Source: Amycolatopsis japonica | Lineage (GTDB): Bacteria > Actinomycetota > Actinomycetes > Mycobacteriales > Pseudonocardiaceae | Direction: 5' to 3' | Assembly (NCBI RefSeq): GCF_000732925.1 | Contig: NZ_CP008953.1 | Span: 1,860,001-1,924,000 of the forward strand | Length of the DNA: 64,000 nt | In this document: in pieces, positions 16,584-25,433 of the stretch | Layout: the number at the start of each line of letters is the position of its first letter | Numbering within the stretch: the first letter of the stretch is position 1 | Notes under the pieces: model-generated | What the model was told of the DNA's origin: nothing | The model's database searches: none | What the model saw: only the letters and a program-made list of their open reading frames with translations | Program-made: the position numbers and the translations under genes

Positions 16584-17843
16584 ATGTCATCCGCAGTCGA
16601 GAAAACCTCCTCGCCGGTCTTCGAGCCGCTCACCCTTCCCGGTGGCTCGATGTTGCCGAACCGCCTGGTGAAGGCCGCGATGGAGGAGAACATGGCGAGC
16701 CGTGGGCAGCTGCCCGGCAAGTCCTTGTTCGAGCTGTATCGCCGGTGGAGCGAGGGTGGGGCGGGCCTGCTCATCACCGGCAACGTCATGGTCCACGCGG
16801 AGGCGCTCACCGGGCCGGCCGGTGTCGTCCTCGACGCGGACTCGCCGCTGGAACCGTTCCGGCGGTGGGCGTCGGCGGCCAAGAGCGGCGGCGCGCGGGT
16901 GTGGATGCAGATCAACCATCCGGGACGTCAGGTGCGGGCGGACATGCCCGGGGTCGCCTGGGGCCCGTCGGCCGTCCGGGTCGACGTCGGCAAGAACAGC
17001 AAGCGGTTCGCCGAGCCGGTCGAGATGTCCGCGCGGCAGATCGAGGAGACCGTGGCGCGGTTCGCCGAGACCGCCCGTCGCGCCGAAGAGGCGGGTTTCG
17101 ACGGCGTCGAGATCCACGCGGCGCACGGCTATCTCCTCTCGCAGTTTCTTTCCCCGCTGGCCAATCGCCGTGAAGACCGGTGGGGTGGAAGCCTGGAGAA
17201 CCGGGCGGCGTTCCTGCTCGACGTCGTCCGCGCGGTCCGCGCCGTCGTGGCGCCCGGGTTCGCCGTGGCCGTCAAGCTCAACTCCGCGGATTTCCAGCGG
17301 GGTGGTTTCGATGCCGACGACGCCGCGTCGGTCATCTCGATGCTCGCGCCGCTCGGTGTCGACCTGGTCGAACTGTCGGGTGGCAGCTACGAGAGCCCGG
17401 CGATGACCGGGCAGTCCGGCGACGACCGCACCCGGGCGAGGGAGGCCTATTTCCTGTCGCTCGCCGAACAACTCGTCCGGACCAGTGCGCTGCCGCTGAT
17501 GCTGACCGGTGGCGTGGTCCGCAGGCGTGTCGCGGAAGAAGTCCTGGCGAGCGGCGTGGAACTCGTCGGCATGGGCACCGCCTTGGCCGTCGACCCGGGA
17601 CTGCCCGCGAAGTGGCGGCACGACGCGGACGCCGCCGTGGAACTCGCGCCGGTCCGGATCGGCGACAAGGCCGTCGCGTCCGCCGCGAGCATGGCGCGCG
17701 TCCGGCGGCAGCTTCGTCGGCTCGGCGCGGGACGGCGTACCAAGCCCGGCGTGGATCCGAAGGTGGCGCTCGTGGTGGAAACGGTTCTGCAGGCCTTGGC
17801 GCTGCGCCGCTATCGCGCTTGGTTGCACGCTCGCGTCGGCTGA
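16584..17843 (+). CDS. old-yellow-enzyme family NADH:flavin oxidoreductase
   Basis: A 419-residue FMN barrel enzyme. Family motifs are LPNRLVKAAMEENMA at the start, WMQINHPGRQ, GFDGVEIHAAHGYLLSQFLSP with the substrate-binding His residues, NRREDRWGGSLENR, and VGMGTALAVDP near the phosphate site. Single-domain enzymes of this type reduce activated C=C bonds; the 4Fe-4S domain of 2,4-dienoyl-CoA reductases is absent. The ATG at 16584 follows GGGAGCAGGG. Shared operators with the decarboxylase-like and PfpI-like genes suggest one inducible pathway for a reactive enone or quinone (inference). Confidence 0.8.
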   Translation: MSSAVEKTSSPVFEPLTLPGGSMLPNRLVKAAMEENMASRGQLPGKSLFELYRRWSEGGAGLLITGNVMVHAEALTGPAGVVLDADSPLEPFRRWASAAKSGGARVWMQINHPGRQVRADMPGVAWGPSAVRVDVGKNSKRFAEPVEMSARQIEETVARFAETARRAEEAGFDGVEIHAAHGYLLSQFLSPLANRREDRWGGSLENRAAFLLDVVRAVRAVVAPGFAVAVKLNSADFQRGGFDADDAASVISMLAPLGVDLVELSGGSYESPAMTGQSGDDRTRAREAYFLSLAEQLVRTSALPLMLTGGVVRRRVAEEVLASGVELVGMGTALAVDPGLPAKWRHDADAAVELAPVRIGDKAVASAASMARVRRQLRRLGAGRRTKPGVDPKVALVVETVLQALALRRYRAWLHARVG

Positions 17844-17846
17844 GCT

Positions 17847-17865
17847 ATGTTCATATGCAGAACAT
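17847..17865. promoter_or_regulatory. dyad in the pca operon promoter, candidate PcaR site
   Basis: ATGTTC (17847-17852) and GAACAT (17860-17865) are perfect inverted repeats 7 bases apart, placed 47 bases before the pcaI ATG. The operon ends in an IclR-family pcaR gene, so this dyad is its likely operator. That assignment is inference. Confidence 0.5.
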
Positions 17866-17911
17866 GTGTGCGCGATCCGAACAGCATCATGGACGGCCTG
17901 GGAGGGTGGGG

Positions 17912-18721
17912 ATGGCGGAGCTGCTGTCGTTGAAGGAAGCCGTGGCACGGCTGGTGCACGACGGTGACACCGTCGCGCTCGAGGGCTTCACGCACCTCAT
18001 CCCCGTGGCCGCCGGCCACGAGATCATCCGCCAGGGCCGCACCGGCCTGACGTTGGTCCGCATGACGCCGGACATCGTCTACGACCAGCTCATCGGCGCG
18101 GGCTGCGCGAGCAAGCTGATCTTCTCGTGGGGCGGCAATCCCGGGGTCGGCTCGCTGCACCGGTTCCGTGACGCGGTCCAGCACTCCTGGCCGGTGCCAC
18201 TGGAGATAGAGGAACACAGCCACGCGGGCATGGCGAATCGGTACGTCGCCGGTGCTTCGGGCCTGCCATTCGCCGTCCTGCGCGGCTACACCGGAACCGA
18301 TCTCCCGATGCAGACCGACACGATCAAACCCATCACCTGCCCGTTCACCGGTGAGCGGCTGGCGGCGGTCCCCGCGCTCAACCCGGACGTCACGATCGTC
18401 CACGCCCAGCGCGCGGACAGGGCCGGAAACGTCCAGATCTGGGGCATCACCGGCGTCCAGAAGGAGGCGGTGCTCGCGGCGAAACGGTCGCTGGTCACCG
18501 TCGAAGATGTCGTCGACGAGCTGGAGCCCCGGCCGGGCGCGATCGTCCTTCCGTCGTGGGCCGTCACCGCCGTGGCCAAGGTGCCCGGCGGAGCGAGGCC
18601 GTCGTACGCGGCGGGCTACTACGAACGGGACAACGACGCCTACCAGGCATGGGACGCGATCGGCCGGGACAGGGAGAGTTTCACCCGCTGGCTCGACGAG
18701 CTGACGGGAGTGAAGGCATGA
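17912..18721 (+). CDS. pcaI: 3-oxoadipate CoA-transferase, subunit A
   Basis: A 269-residue alpha subunit of a class I CoA transferase. It starts LSLKEAVARLVHDGDTVALEGF and shows FSWGGNPG and the GVQKEAVLAAKRSLVTVEDVVDEL helix of this family. With PcaJ it transfers CoA from succinyl-CoA to 3-oxoadipate. GGAGG at 17901-17905 sets the ATG at 17912. A 4-base overlap with pcaJ shows coupling. It is the first gene of an eight-gene aromatic-acid operon. Confidence 0.87.
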   Translation: MAELLSLKEAVARLVHDGDTVALEGFTHLIPVAAGHEIIRQGRTGLTLVRMTPDIVYDQLIGAGCASKLIFSWGGNPGVGSLHRFRDAVQHSWPVPLEIEEHSHAGMANRYVAGASGLPFAVLRGYTGTDLPMQTDTIKPITCPFTGERLAAVPALNPDVTIVHAQRADRAGNVQIWGITGVQKEAVLAAKRSLVTVEDVVDELEPRPGAIVLPSWAVTAVAKVPGGARPSYAAGYYERDNDAYQAWDAIGRDRESFTRWLDELTGVKA

Positions 18722-19473
18722 CCGAGTACACCTCCGACGAGATGATGAGCGTCGCCGCGGCCCGCGCGCTCGGCGACGGGATGTCCTGTTTCGTCGGCAT
18801 CGGCCTGCCCAGCACGGCCGCCAACCTGGCTCGCCGCGGGCACGCGCCGAACCTGACACTGATCTACGAATCCGGCTGCCTCGGCGCCAAACCGACCAGG
18901 CTCCCGCTGTCCATCGGCGACGGCGAACTCGCCGACACCGCGGACGCCGTGGTCAGCGTCCCCGAGGTCTTCAACTACTGGCTCCAGCCGGGGCGGATCG
19001 ACGTCGGCTTCCTCGGCGCCGCCCAGCTGGACAAGTTCGGCAACATCAACACCACCGTCATCGGCCCGGACTACGCCAACCCCAAGGTGCGTCTCCCGGG
19101 CGCGGGCGGGGCGCCGGAGATCGCCGCTTCCTGTCGCGAGGTGTTCGTGGTGCTCAGGCAGAGCCCCCGCACGTTCGTCGAGAAGGTCGACTTCGTGACG
19201 TCGTTCGGCCACGGCACCGGCAAGGGCGATCGCGAACGCCTCGGCCTCCCCGGCGCCGGGCCGACGCTGGTGGTCACCGACCTCGGCCTGATGCGGCCCG
19301 ACCCGGAGACCGCCGAGCTCACGCTCACCGAACTGCACCCCGGGGTAGAGGTCGATCAGGTCGTCGAAGCGACCGGGTGGAAACTGAAGGTGTCCGGCGA
19401 CCTGGGCACCACCCCGGCGCCGACCGAGGCAGAACTCCGCATCCTCCGAGACCTCAAAAGGGCGAGCGCATGA
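18718..19473 (+). CDS. pcaJ: 3-oxoadipate CoA-transferase, subunit B
   Basis: A 251-residue beta subunit. The catalytic glutamate, which forms the glutamyl-CoA thioester, is Glu51 in LIYESGCLG. The GKFGNINTT-type motif appears as LDKFGNINTTVIG, and GGAPEIAASCREV follows. The subunits are separate polypeptides, as usual in pca systems. Both ends overlap neighbours by 4 bases. Confidence 0.87.
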   Translation: MTEYTSDEMMSVAAARALGDGMSCFVGIGLPSTAANLARRGHAPNLTLIYESGCLGAKPTRLPLSIGDGELADTADAVVSVPEVFNYWLQPGRIDVGFLGAAQLDKFGNINTTVIGPDYANPKVRLPGAGGAPEIAASCREVFVVLRQSPRTFVEKVDFVTSFGHGTGKGDRERLGLPGAGPTLVVTDLGLMRPDPETAELTLTELHPGVEVDQVVEATGWKLKVSGDLGTTPAPTEAELRILRDLKRASA

Positions 19474-20648
19474 CCGACGTCTTCCTGTTCGACGCCATCC
19501 GTACCCCGTTCGGCAAGTACGGCGGCGCCCTGTCCGGGGTGCGCCCGGACGACCTCGCCGCCACCGTGCTGCGGGCGCTGGCCGAGCGCAACGACCTCGA
19601 CCCGGCCACCGTCGACGAGGTCGTGCTCGGCGACGCCAACGGCGCGGGCGAGGACAACCGCAACGTCGCGCGGATGGCGGCGCTGCTGGCGGGCTGGCCG
19701 ACCACCGTGCCCGGCGCCACGGTGAACCGGCTGTGCGGCTCGGGCCTCGACGCCGTCATGCAGGCCAGCCGGACGATCCAGGTCGGAGATGCCTCGCTCG
19801 CGGTCGCCGGCGGGGTCGAGTCGATGAGCCGCTCGCCGCTGGTCATGCAGAAACCGGAGAAGGCCTTCCCGGCGGGCAACCAGACGCTGTACTCCACCGC
19901 GCTGGGCTGGCGCATGGTCAACCCGAAGATGCCCGAGCAGTGGACGGTCTCGCTCGGCGAGTCCACCGAGCAGCTCGCGGAGCGCTACGGCATCGGCCGC
20001 GACGAGCAGGACGCGTTCGCCGTCCGCAGCCACGTCAACGCCGCCCGCGCCTGGGACGAGGGCTTCTACGACGACCACGTCGTCCCGGTCGAGGGCGTCG
20101 AACTCACCCGCGACGAAGGTATCCGGCCGGACTCCAGCCCGGAGAAGCTCGCGAAGCTGAAGCCCGTCTTCCGTCCACAAGGGACGGTCACGGCCGCGAA
20201 CGCCTCGCCGCTGAACGACGGCGCCTCCGCGCTGCTGCTCGGCGACGAGGCCGCGAGCAAGCGGCTGGGCAAGGCGCCGCTGGCCCGGATCGCCGGCCGG
20301 GGCGCGGCGGGTGTCGCCCCGGACGTCTTCGGCATCGGCCCGGTGCGCGCGGCCGAGATCGCCTTGGAGCGGGCCGGGATCGGCTGGGAGGACCTGGCCG
20401 CGGTGGAGCTGAACGAGGCCTTCGCCGCACAGTCGCTGGCCTGTCTGCGGGACTGGTCGAAGCTCGACCCGGAGATCGTCAACGTGAACGGCGGCGCGAT
20501 CGCGATCGGGCATCCGCTGGGCGCTTCCGGCGGCCGGATCGTCGGCACCCTGGCCCACCACCTGCGCCGCACCGGCGGCCGATGGGGTCTGGCCGCCATC
20601 TGCATCGGCGTCGGCCAGGGGCTGGCCATCGTCGTCGAAGCCCAGTGA
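19470..20648 (+). CDS. pcaF: beta-ketoadipyl-CoA thiolase
   Basis: A 392-residue thiolase, full length for the family. The acyl-accepting Cys89 is in VNRLCGSGLDAV, His348 in AIAIGHPLGASGG and Cys378 in ICIGVGQG complete the catalytic set. It cleaves 3-oxoadipyl-CoA into succinyl-CoA and acetyl-CoA. Context identifies the substrate, since sequence alone does not separate it from acetyl-CoA acetyltransferase. The ATG overlaps the pcaJ stop. Confidence 0.88.
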   Translation: MTDVFLFDAIRTPFGKYGGALSGVRPDDLAATVLRALAERNDLDPATVDEVVLGDANGAGEDNRNVARMAALLAGWPTTVPGATVNRLCGSGLDAVMQASRTIQVGDASLAVAGGVESMSRSPLVMQKPEKAFPAGNQTLYSTALGWRMVNPKMPEQWTVSLGESTEQLAERYGIGRDEQDAFAVRSHVNAARAWDEGFYDDHVVPVEGVELTRDEGIRPDSSPEKLAKLKPVFRPQGTVTAANASPLNDGASALLLGDEAASKRLGKAPLARIAGRGAAGVAPDVFGIGPVRAAEIALERAGIGWEDLAAVELNEAFAAQSLACLRDWSKLDPEIVNVNGGAIAIGHPLGASGGRIVGTLAHHLRRTGGRWGLAAICIGVGQGLAIVVEAQ

Positions 20649-20676
20649 CCCACTGACCCGCGCTGGAGGGAACAGC

Positions 20677-21411
20677 ATGTCGGCACCCGCAGAACTGAGG
20701 CTCCCGCGCTACCGGCGCGATCCGGAGGGCACGCATCCGCCGCTCGATTCCGCCGGCTACCGGTCGACGGCGCTGCGGCACCCCAAGGAGCCGTTGATCG
20801 TGCTCCCGCATCTGCTGACCGAGGTCACCGGGCCCGCGCTGGGGCCTGGCCGGATCGGCGAGTTCGACAACGACCTCACCAAGGGGCACGCGGGGGAGCC
20901 GCAGGGCCAGCGGATCATCGTCACCGGGCGGCTGCTCGACGGCGACGGCCGGCCGATCCGCGATTCGCTCGTCGAGATCTGGCAGGCGAATGCGGGCGGC
21001 CGGTACCGGCACACCGGCGACCGCTGGCCGTCGCCGCTGGACCCGAACTTCGACGGCGCGGGCCGGACGCTCACCGACTCCGAAGGGCGCTACACCTTCA
21101 CCACCGTCAAACCGGGCGCGTATCCGTGGAAGAACCACGACAACGCCTGGCGGCCGGCGCATATCCACTTCTCCGTCTTCGGCAGCGCGTTCACCCAGCG
21201 GCTGGTCACCCAGATGTACTTCCCGGAAGACCCGCTGTTCTCGCAGGACCCGATCTTCAACTCCATCCCGGACGAGAAGGCGCGGCAGCGGATGATCGCG
21301 CGCTTCGACCTCGACCGCACGGAAGCCGAGTGGGCGCTGGCCTTCCAGTTCGACATCGTCGTACGCGGCCGGGAGGCTTCGGTCTTCGAAGACGAGGAGG
21401 ACGAGCACTGA
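20677..21411 (+). CDS. pcaH: protocatechuate 3,4-dioxygenase, beta subunit
   Basis: A 244-residue intradiol dioxygenase subunit carrying the non-haem Fe(III) site. Tyr110, Tyr149, His162 and His164 have the same spacing (39, 13 and 2 residues) as the iron ligands of the Pseudomonas enzyme (Tyr408, Tyr447, His460, His462). It cleaves protocatechuate between the hydroxyls to 3-carboxy-cis,cis-muconate. GGAGGG at 20665-20670 supports the ATG. Its TGATG junction couples it to pcaG. Confidence 0.93.
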   Translation: MSAPAELRLPRYRRDPEGTHPPLDSAGYRSTALRHPKEPLIVLPHLLTEVTGPALGPGRIGEFDNDLTKGHAGEPQGQRIIVTGRLLDGDGRPIRDSLVEIWQANAGGRYRHTGDRWPSPLDPNFDGAGRTLTDSEGRYTFTTVKPGAYPWKNHDNAWRPAHIHFSVFGSAFTQRLVTQMYFPEDPLFSQDPIFNSIPDEKARQRMIARFDLDRTEAEWALAFQFDIVVRGREASVFEDEEDEH

Positions 21412-21959
21412 TGCCGGAGACGACGCCTTCCCAGACCGTCGGCCCGTACCTGTCGATCGGCCTGCCCTGGGCGGACGGGCCGGACGTCGTCCCCGCGGAC
21501 GAACCGGCCGCGATCCGTATCCACGGCCGTGTCCTCGACGGCGCGGGCGAACCGGTGCCGGACGCGATGATCGAGACCTGGCAGGCCGACGCCGACGGCC
21601 GGTTCGACCACCCCGACGACCCGCGCGGAGCGGTCGCGAGCGGGTTCCGGGGCTTCGGCCGCTGCCCCACCGACCCGAACGGCGACTACGAGATCCGGAC
21701 GATCATGCCCGGCTCGCTGCCCGGACCGGCGGGCGGCGAGCAGGCGCCGCATATCGACGTCTCGGTATTCGCACGCGGGCTCCTGCACCGGGTGGTCACG
21801 CGGATCTACTTCGAGGACAACGACAACTCCGGGGATCCGGTGCTGGCGTCGGTCCCGGAGGAGCGCCAAGGCACCTTGATCGCCACCAAGACCGGTGAGG
21901 GCTACCGGTTCGACATCCGGTTGCAGGGCGAAGGGGAGACGGTGTTCTTCGATGTCTAG
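21411..21959 (+). CDS. pcaG: protocatechuate 3,4-dioxygenase, alpha subunit
   Basis: A 182-residue partner of PcaH. It begins TPSQTVGPYLSIGLPW, the usual alpha-subunit start, and keeps the IETWQADADGRF beta-sandwich motif. It lacks the second Tyr and the paired-His iron ligands, as expected of the non-catalytic subunit. The ATG shares one base with the pcaH stop. The stop lies inside the start of pcaD, leaving no room for a pcaB gene. Confidence 0.92.
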   Translation: MPETTPSQTVGPYLSIGLPWADGPDVVPADEPAAIRIHGRVLDGAGEPVPDAMIETWQADADGRFDHPDDPRGAVASGFRGFGRCPTDPNGDYEIRTIMPGSLPGPAGGEQAPHIDVSVFARGLLHRVVTRIYFEDNDNSGDPVLASVPEERQGTLIATKTGEGYRFDIRLQGEGETVFFDV

Positions 21960-22746
21960 GTCTTCGAGGTCCGAGCCGGTGAAGGTGCACAGCGTCGCGG
22001 AGGGGCCCGCCGACGGCCCGGTCGTGGTGTTCAGCGGATCGCTCGGCAGCGATCACCGCATGTGGGAACCGCAGGTGAAACCCTTGGTGGCGCAGGGTTT
22101 CCGGGTGATCCGGTACGACACCCGCGGGCACGGCGCGTCCCCGGTGCCTGCCGGGCCGTACACACTCGCGGATCTCGGCGGTGACCTGCTCGCGCTGCTC
22201 GACGAGCACGGTGCCGAGCGAGCCCATGTCGTCGGGCTGTCGCTCGGCGGGATGACCGGGATGTGGCTCGGTGCCAACGCGCCGGACCGGATCGCGAGTC
22301 TCGTGTTGTGCTGCACGTCCGCGAAGCTCGGCCCGCCGAGTATGTGGGCGGACCGGGCGAAGACGGTCCGGGAGCACGGCACCGCGGTGGTCGCCGAGGC
22401 CGGGGTCGGCCGCTGGCTGACCACCGGGTACGCCGCCGCGTATCCGGAACAGGCCGAGTACCTGCGCGAGATGATCGCGGGCGTCCCCGCCGAGGGCTAC
22501 GCGGCGTCCTGCCAGGCCATCGAACGGATGGACCTCGTCGACGATCTGCCCAAGATCGCGGCGCGGACCCTGGTCATCGCCGGGGCCCAGGATCCGGCCA
22601 CCCCGGTCGAGCACGCCGAGGTGATCGCCGGCGGCATCCCGGACGCGCGGCTCGAAGTCGTCGAAGACGCCGCGCATCTGGGGAGTTTCGAGCAGCCGGA
22701 GCGGTTCAGCGCCTTGATCCTCGAACATCTGGAGGCCGCCCGATGA
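21952..22746 (+). CDS. pcaD: 3-oxoadipate enol-lactonase
   Basis: A 264-residue alpha/beta-hydrolase. The nucleophile Ser97 is in GLSLGGMTG, with the acid in AGAQDPATP and His in AAHLGSFEQPE. RYDTRGHGAS is typical of enol-lactonases. It hydrolyses 3-oxoadipate enol-lactone. In many actinobacteria PcaD is fused to PcaC as PcaL; here they are separate genes overlapping by 4 bases. The ATG lies 8 bases inside pcaG. Confidence 0.9.
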   Translation: MSRSSRSEPVKVHSVAEGPADGPVVVFSGSLGSDHRMWEPQVKPLVAQGFRVIRYDTRGHGASPVPAGPYTLADLGGDLLALLDEHGAERAHVVGLSLGGMTGMWLGANAPDRIASLVLCCTSAKLGPPSMWADRAKTVREHGTAVVAEAGVGRWLTTGYAAAYPEQAEYLREMIAGVPAEGYAASCQAIERMDLVDDLPKIAARTLVIAGAQDPATPVEHAEVIAGGIPDARLEVVEDAAHLGSFEQPERFSALILEHLEAAR

Positions 22747-23147
22747 GCGAAGACCCCTACGAGACCGGCATGAGGGTGCGCCGCGAGGTCCTCGGGGACG
22801 AGCACGTCGATCGAGCCGTGGCGCGCACCACGGAGTTCAGCCGCCCGTTCCAGGACTACATCACCCGGGGCGCCTGGGGATCGGTCTGGTCACGGGACGG
22901 GCTCGACCGCAAGACCCGCAGCTGCGTCACCCTGGCCGCGCTCACCGCACTGCACGCCCACGACGAACTCGCGATGCACGTCCGCGCCGCCGTCCACAAT
23001 GGACTCACCGCGCAGGAGATCTCCGAGGTGCTGCTGCACACCGCCGTCTACGCGGGTGCCCCGGCCGCCAACGCGGCGTTCGCGGTGGCCCAGCGAGTAC
23101 TGGCCGAACTCGGTGAGCCTGCGGCCCGGAAGGAAGGTGACAGTTAG
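22743..23147 (+). CDS. pcaC: 4-carboxymuconolactone decarboxylase
   Basis: A 134-residue member of the carboxymuconolactone decarboxylase/AhpD fold. It shows the family pattern YITRGAWGSVWSRDGLDRKTRS and HVRAAVHNGLTAQEISEVLLHTAVYAG, including the catalytic His of VHNG. No CxxC peroxidase motif is present, supporting decarboxylase rather than AhpD. It produces 3-oxoadipate enol-lactone for PcaD. Confidence 0.9.
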   Translation: MSEDPYETGMRVRREVLGDEHVDRAVARTTEFSRPFQDYITRGAWGSVWSRDGLDRKTRSCVTLAALTALHAHDELAMHVRAAVHNGLTAQEISEVLLHTAVYAGAPAANAAFAVAQRVLAELGEPAARKEGDS

Positions 23148-23156
23148 GGTTCTCCC

Positions 23157-23963
23157 ATGGACGAAGGCGAGGTGACCGAGCGCGGAGCGCATCATGTCCA
23201 GTCGCTGGAGCGCGGGCTGGCCGTGATCAAGGCGTTCAACGAGGACGCGGCCGAACTCACGCTGAGCGACGTCGCCCGGGCGACCGGGCTGACCAGGGCG
23301 GCCGCCCGCCGGTTCCTGCTCACCCTCGTCGACCTGGGTTACGTGCGCACAGACGGCAAGTACTTCTCGCTCACCGCGCGGGTTCTCGAACTCGGCTACT
23401 CGTACCTGTCGAGCCTGTCACTGCCGGAGGTCGCCCAGCCTCATCTCGAACGGCTCTCCGCCGAGGTGCACGAGTCGAGTTCGATCTCCGTGCTCGAAGG
23501 CCCGGACATCGTCTACGTCGCGCGCGTGGCCGTCTCGCGGATCATGACCGTCAGCATCAACGTCGGGACCCGCTTCCCGGCTCACGCGACGTCGATGGGG
23601 CATGTCCTGCTGGCGGGCCTGGAGGACGAAGACCTGCACGGCTACTTCGACGCGGCCAAACTCGAAAAGCTGACCGCACATACGCTGACCAGGCAAAAGG
23701 ATCTGCTCGCCGAGCTGGAGAAGGTGTACCGGCAGGGCTACGCGATGGTCGACCAGGAACTGGAAGAGGGCCTCCGCTCGATCGCCGCGCCGATCCGAGA
23801 CCGGCGAGGGAAGGTCGTGGCCGCGGTCAACCTTTCCACCCACGCCAGCCGCACGACGCCGGAGTCGGTCGAGCAGGAACTGCTGCCGTCACTGCTCGCG
23901 GCTGCGCGGGCCATCGAAGCCGATTTGGCCTCGGCGCCGCCGACCAGGGCGAGGCATGGCTGA
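23157..23963 (+). CDS. pcaR: IclR family regulator of the pca operon
   Basis: A 268-residue IclR protein. The winged helix-turn-helix (about 15-75) reads LTLSDVARATGLTRAAARRF, and the C-terminal effector domain has VARVAVSRIMTVSINVGTRFPAHATSMGHVLLA, a PcaR/PobR-type sequence. It is likely to respond to 3-oxoadipate or protocatechuate. It is cotranscribed as the last pca gene, so it can control its own level; a dyad at 17847-17865 is its candidate site. Confidence 0.87.
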   Translation: MDEGEVTERGAHHVQSLERGLAVIKAFNEDAAELTLSDVARATGLTRAAARRFLLTLVDLGYVRTDGKYFSLTARVLELGYSYLSSLSLPEVAQPHLERLSAEVHESSSISVLEGPDIVYVARVAVSRIMTVSINVGTRFPAHATSMGHVLLAGLEDEDLHGYFDAAKLEKLTAHTLTRQKDLLAELEKVYRQGYAMVDQELEEGLRSIAAPIRDRRGKVVAAVNLSTHASRTTPESVEQELLPSLLAAARAIEADLASAPPTRARHG

Positions 23964-24525
23964 GGTCGCGGGGCTGCTCCTCGCGGCCGGGGCCGGGCGC
24001 CGGTTCGGTGGTCCGAAAGCACTGGCGGTCCTCGACGGCGAGCCGTTCGTCGTCCGGTCGCTGCGGGTGCTCGCCGAAGCGGGTTGCGTCCCGGTCCGGG
24101 TGGTGCTGGGCGCCTCGGCCGCGCAAGCCCGCGCGCTCCTGCCCGATCCCGAGGCCGCCGTCGTGGCCGAGGACTGGGAGTCCGGCATGGGCGCGTCACT
24201 GCGCGCCGGTCTGCGCGCGCTCACCGAAACCGATGCCGAAGCCGCCGTCGTCCATCTCGTGGATCTGCCCGGGGTCGGTGCCGAGGTGGTCCGCCGGGTC
24301 GCCGACGGGGCCGATGAGAACACCGTCGCGCGTGCCGCTTACGACGGCGTTCCCGGCCATCCCGTGGTTCTCGGCCGTCGCTGGTGGCCGGAGATCGTCG
24401 CGGGCGCGTCCGGGGACAAGGGCGCCCGCGACTGGCTCCGCGCGCGCCGAGACCTGAGGCTCGTCGAATGCGGTGACCTCGGCACCGGGCACGACGTGGA
24501 CCGCCGCGAGGATCTTCCAGGCTGA
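23956..24525 (+). CDS. MocA/MobA-like molybdenum cofactor nucleotidyltransferase
   Basis: A 189-residue nucleotidyltransferase. The N-terminal GLLLAAGAGRRFGGPKAL (about 5-22) is the NTP-binding signature of MobA/MocA/IspD-type enzymes, and HLVDLPGVG carries the metal-binding Asp. MocA makes molybdopterin cytosine dinucleotide for xanthine-dehydrogenase-type enzymes; the Cox-like molybdenum enzyme at 32.5-36.3 kb is the likely client. It overlaps pcaR by 8 bases, which ties two pathways at one transcript end. Confidence 0.78.
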   Translation: MAEVAGLLLAAGAGRRFGGPKALAVLDGEPFVVRSLRVLAEAGCVPVRVVLGASAAQARALLPDPEAAVVAEDWESGMGASLRAGLRALTETDAEAAVVHLVDLPGVGAEVVRRVADGADENTVARAAYDGVPGHPVVLGRRWWPEIVAGASGDKGARDWLRARRDLRLVECGDLGTGHDVDRREDLPG

Positions 24526-24557
24526 TCTCCGGCTCACCGGGGCTTACGATCGAGACC

Positions 24558-25430
24558 GTGACCGTCGAATCGCCCGAGAAACTGGCCGAAGCCCTCGAAG
24601 CGGTCGGCTATCTCGCCGACGACGGCATCGCCACGGCCGGGTTCCTCGCCGTGGCGCTCGGCCGCCCGTTGTTCTGCGAGGGCGAACCGGGTACCGGCAA
24701 GACCTCGCTCGCGCTGGGACTGGCCGAAGCGCTCGGCATGCCGCTCATCCGTCTCCAATGTCACGAGGGGATCGACGCGGCGCAGGCACTGTACGAATGG
24801 GATTTTCCCCGTCAGCTGCTCCACCTGCGGGCGCTGGAAGCGGCGGGCGACGGCGGCCTCGACGTCGAGGCCGCCGAACAGTCCCTCTACACCGAACGGT
24901 TCCTGCTCTCCCGGCCGCTGCTGAAGGCGTTGCAGACCGCGCCGTGTGTCCTGCTGGTCGACGAGATCGACCGGGCAGACGACGAGTTCGAAGCCTTCCT
25001 GCTGCAACTCCTCGACGAGAACGCGGTGACGATCCCCGAGTTCGGCGAGGTGCGCGCCGAGCATCCGCCGCTCGTGGTGCTCACCTCGAACCGGACGCGG
25101 GAGGTGCACGACGCGCTGAAACGCCGCTGTCTCTATCACTGGCTGGAACATCCGGACCTCGGCCGCGAGGTCGAGATCCTGCGCCGCAAGATCCCGCGTC
25201 TCGGCGAGACGCTCGCGGCCCAGGTCGCGACGGCGGTGCACCGGCTCCGCGCGATGGAGTTGCTGAAACCGCCCGGGGTGGCGGAATCCCTGGACTGGGC
25301 TCAGGCGCTCCTCGCGCTCGGGATGTCCGAATTGGACGCCGCGGCCGCCGCCAGGACGCTCGGCTCGGTGCTCAAGTACAGCGAAGACCTGGACAGGGTC
25401 CGGGCCAAACTGGACAAGCTGCTCGCCTGA
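24558..25430 (+). CDS. MoxR-type AAA ATPase (CoxD-like)
   Basis: A 290-residue AAA+ ATPase with Walker A GEPGTGKTS (about 42-50), Walker B LLVDEIDRAD (about 132-141) and LTSNRTREVHDALKRRCLY with the sensor and arginine finger. MoxR ATPases act with VWA-domain proteins; CoxD/CoxE pairs insert Cu-S or sulphur ligands into CO-dehydrogenase-type active sites. The VWA partner is at 28399, separated by three unrelated genes. The GTG at 24558 has a weak ribosome site. Confidence 0.82.
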   Translation: MTVESPEKLAEALEAVGYLADDGIATAGFLAVALGRPLFCEGEPGTGKTSLALGLAEALGMPLIRLQCHEGIDAAQALYEWDFPRQLLHLRALEAAGDGGLDVEAAEQSLYTERFLLSRPLLKALQTAPCVLLVDEIDRADDEFEAFLLQLLDENAVTIPEFGEVRAEHPPLVVLTSNRTREVHDALKRRCLYHWLEHPDLGREVEILRRKIPRLGETLAAQVATAVHRLRAMELLKPPGVAESLDWAQALLALGMSELDAAAAARTLGSVLKYSEDLDRVRAKLDKLLA

Positions 25431-25433
25431 GGT

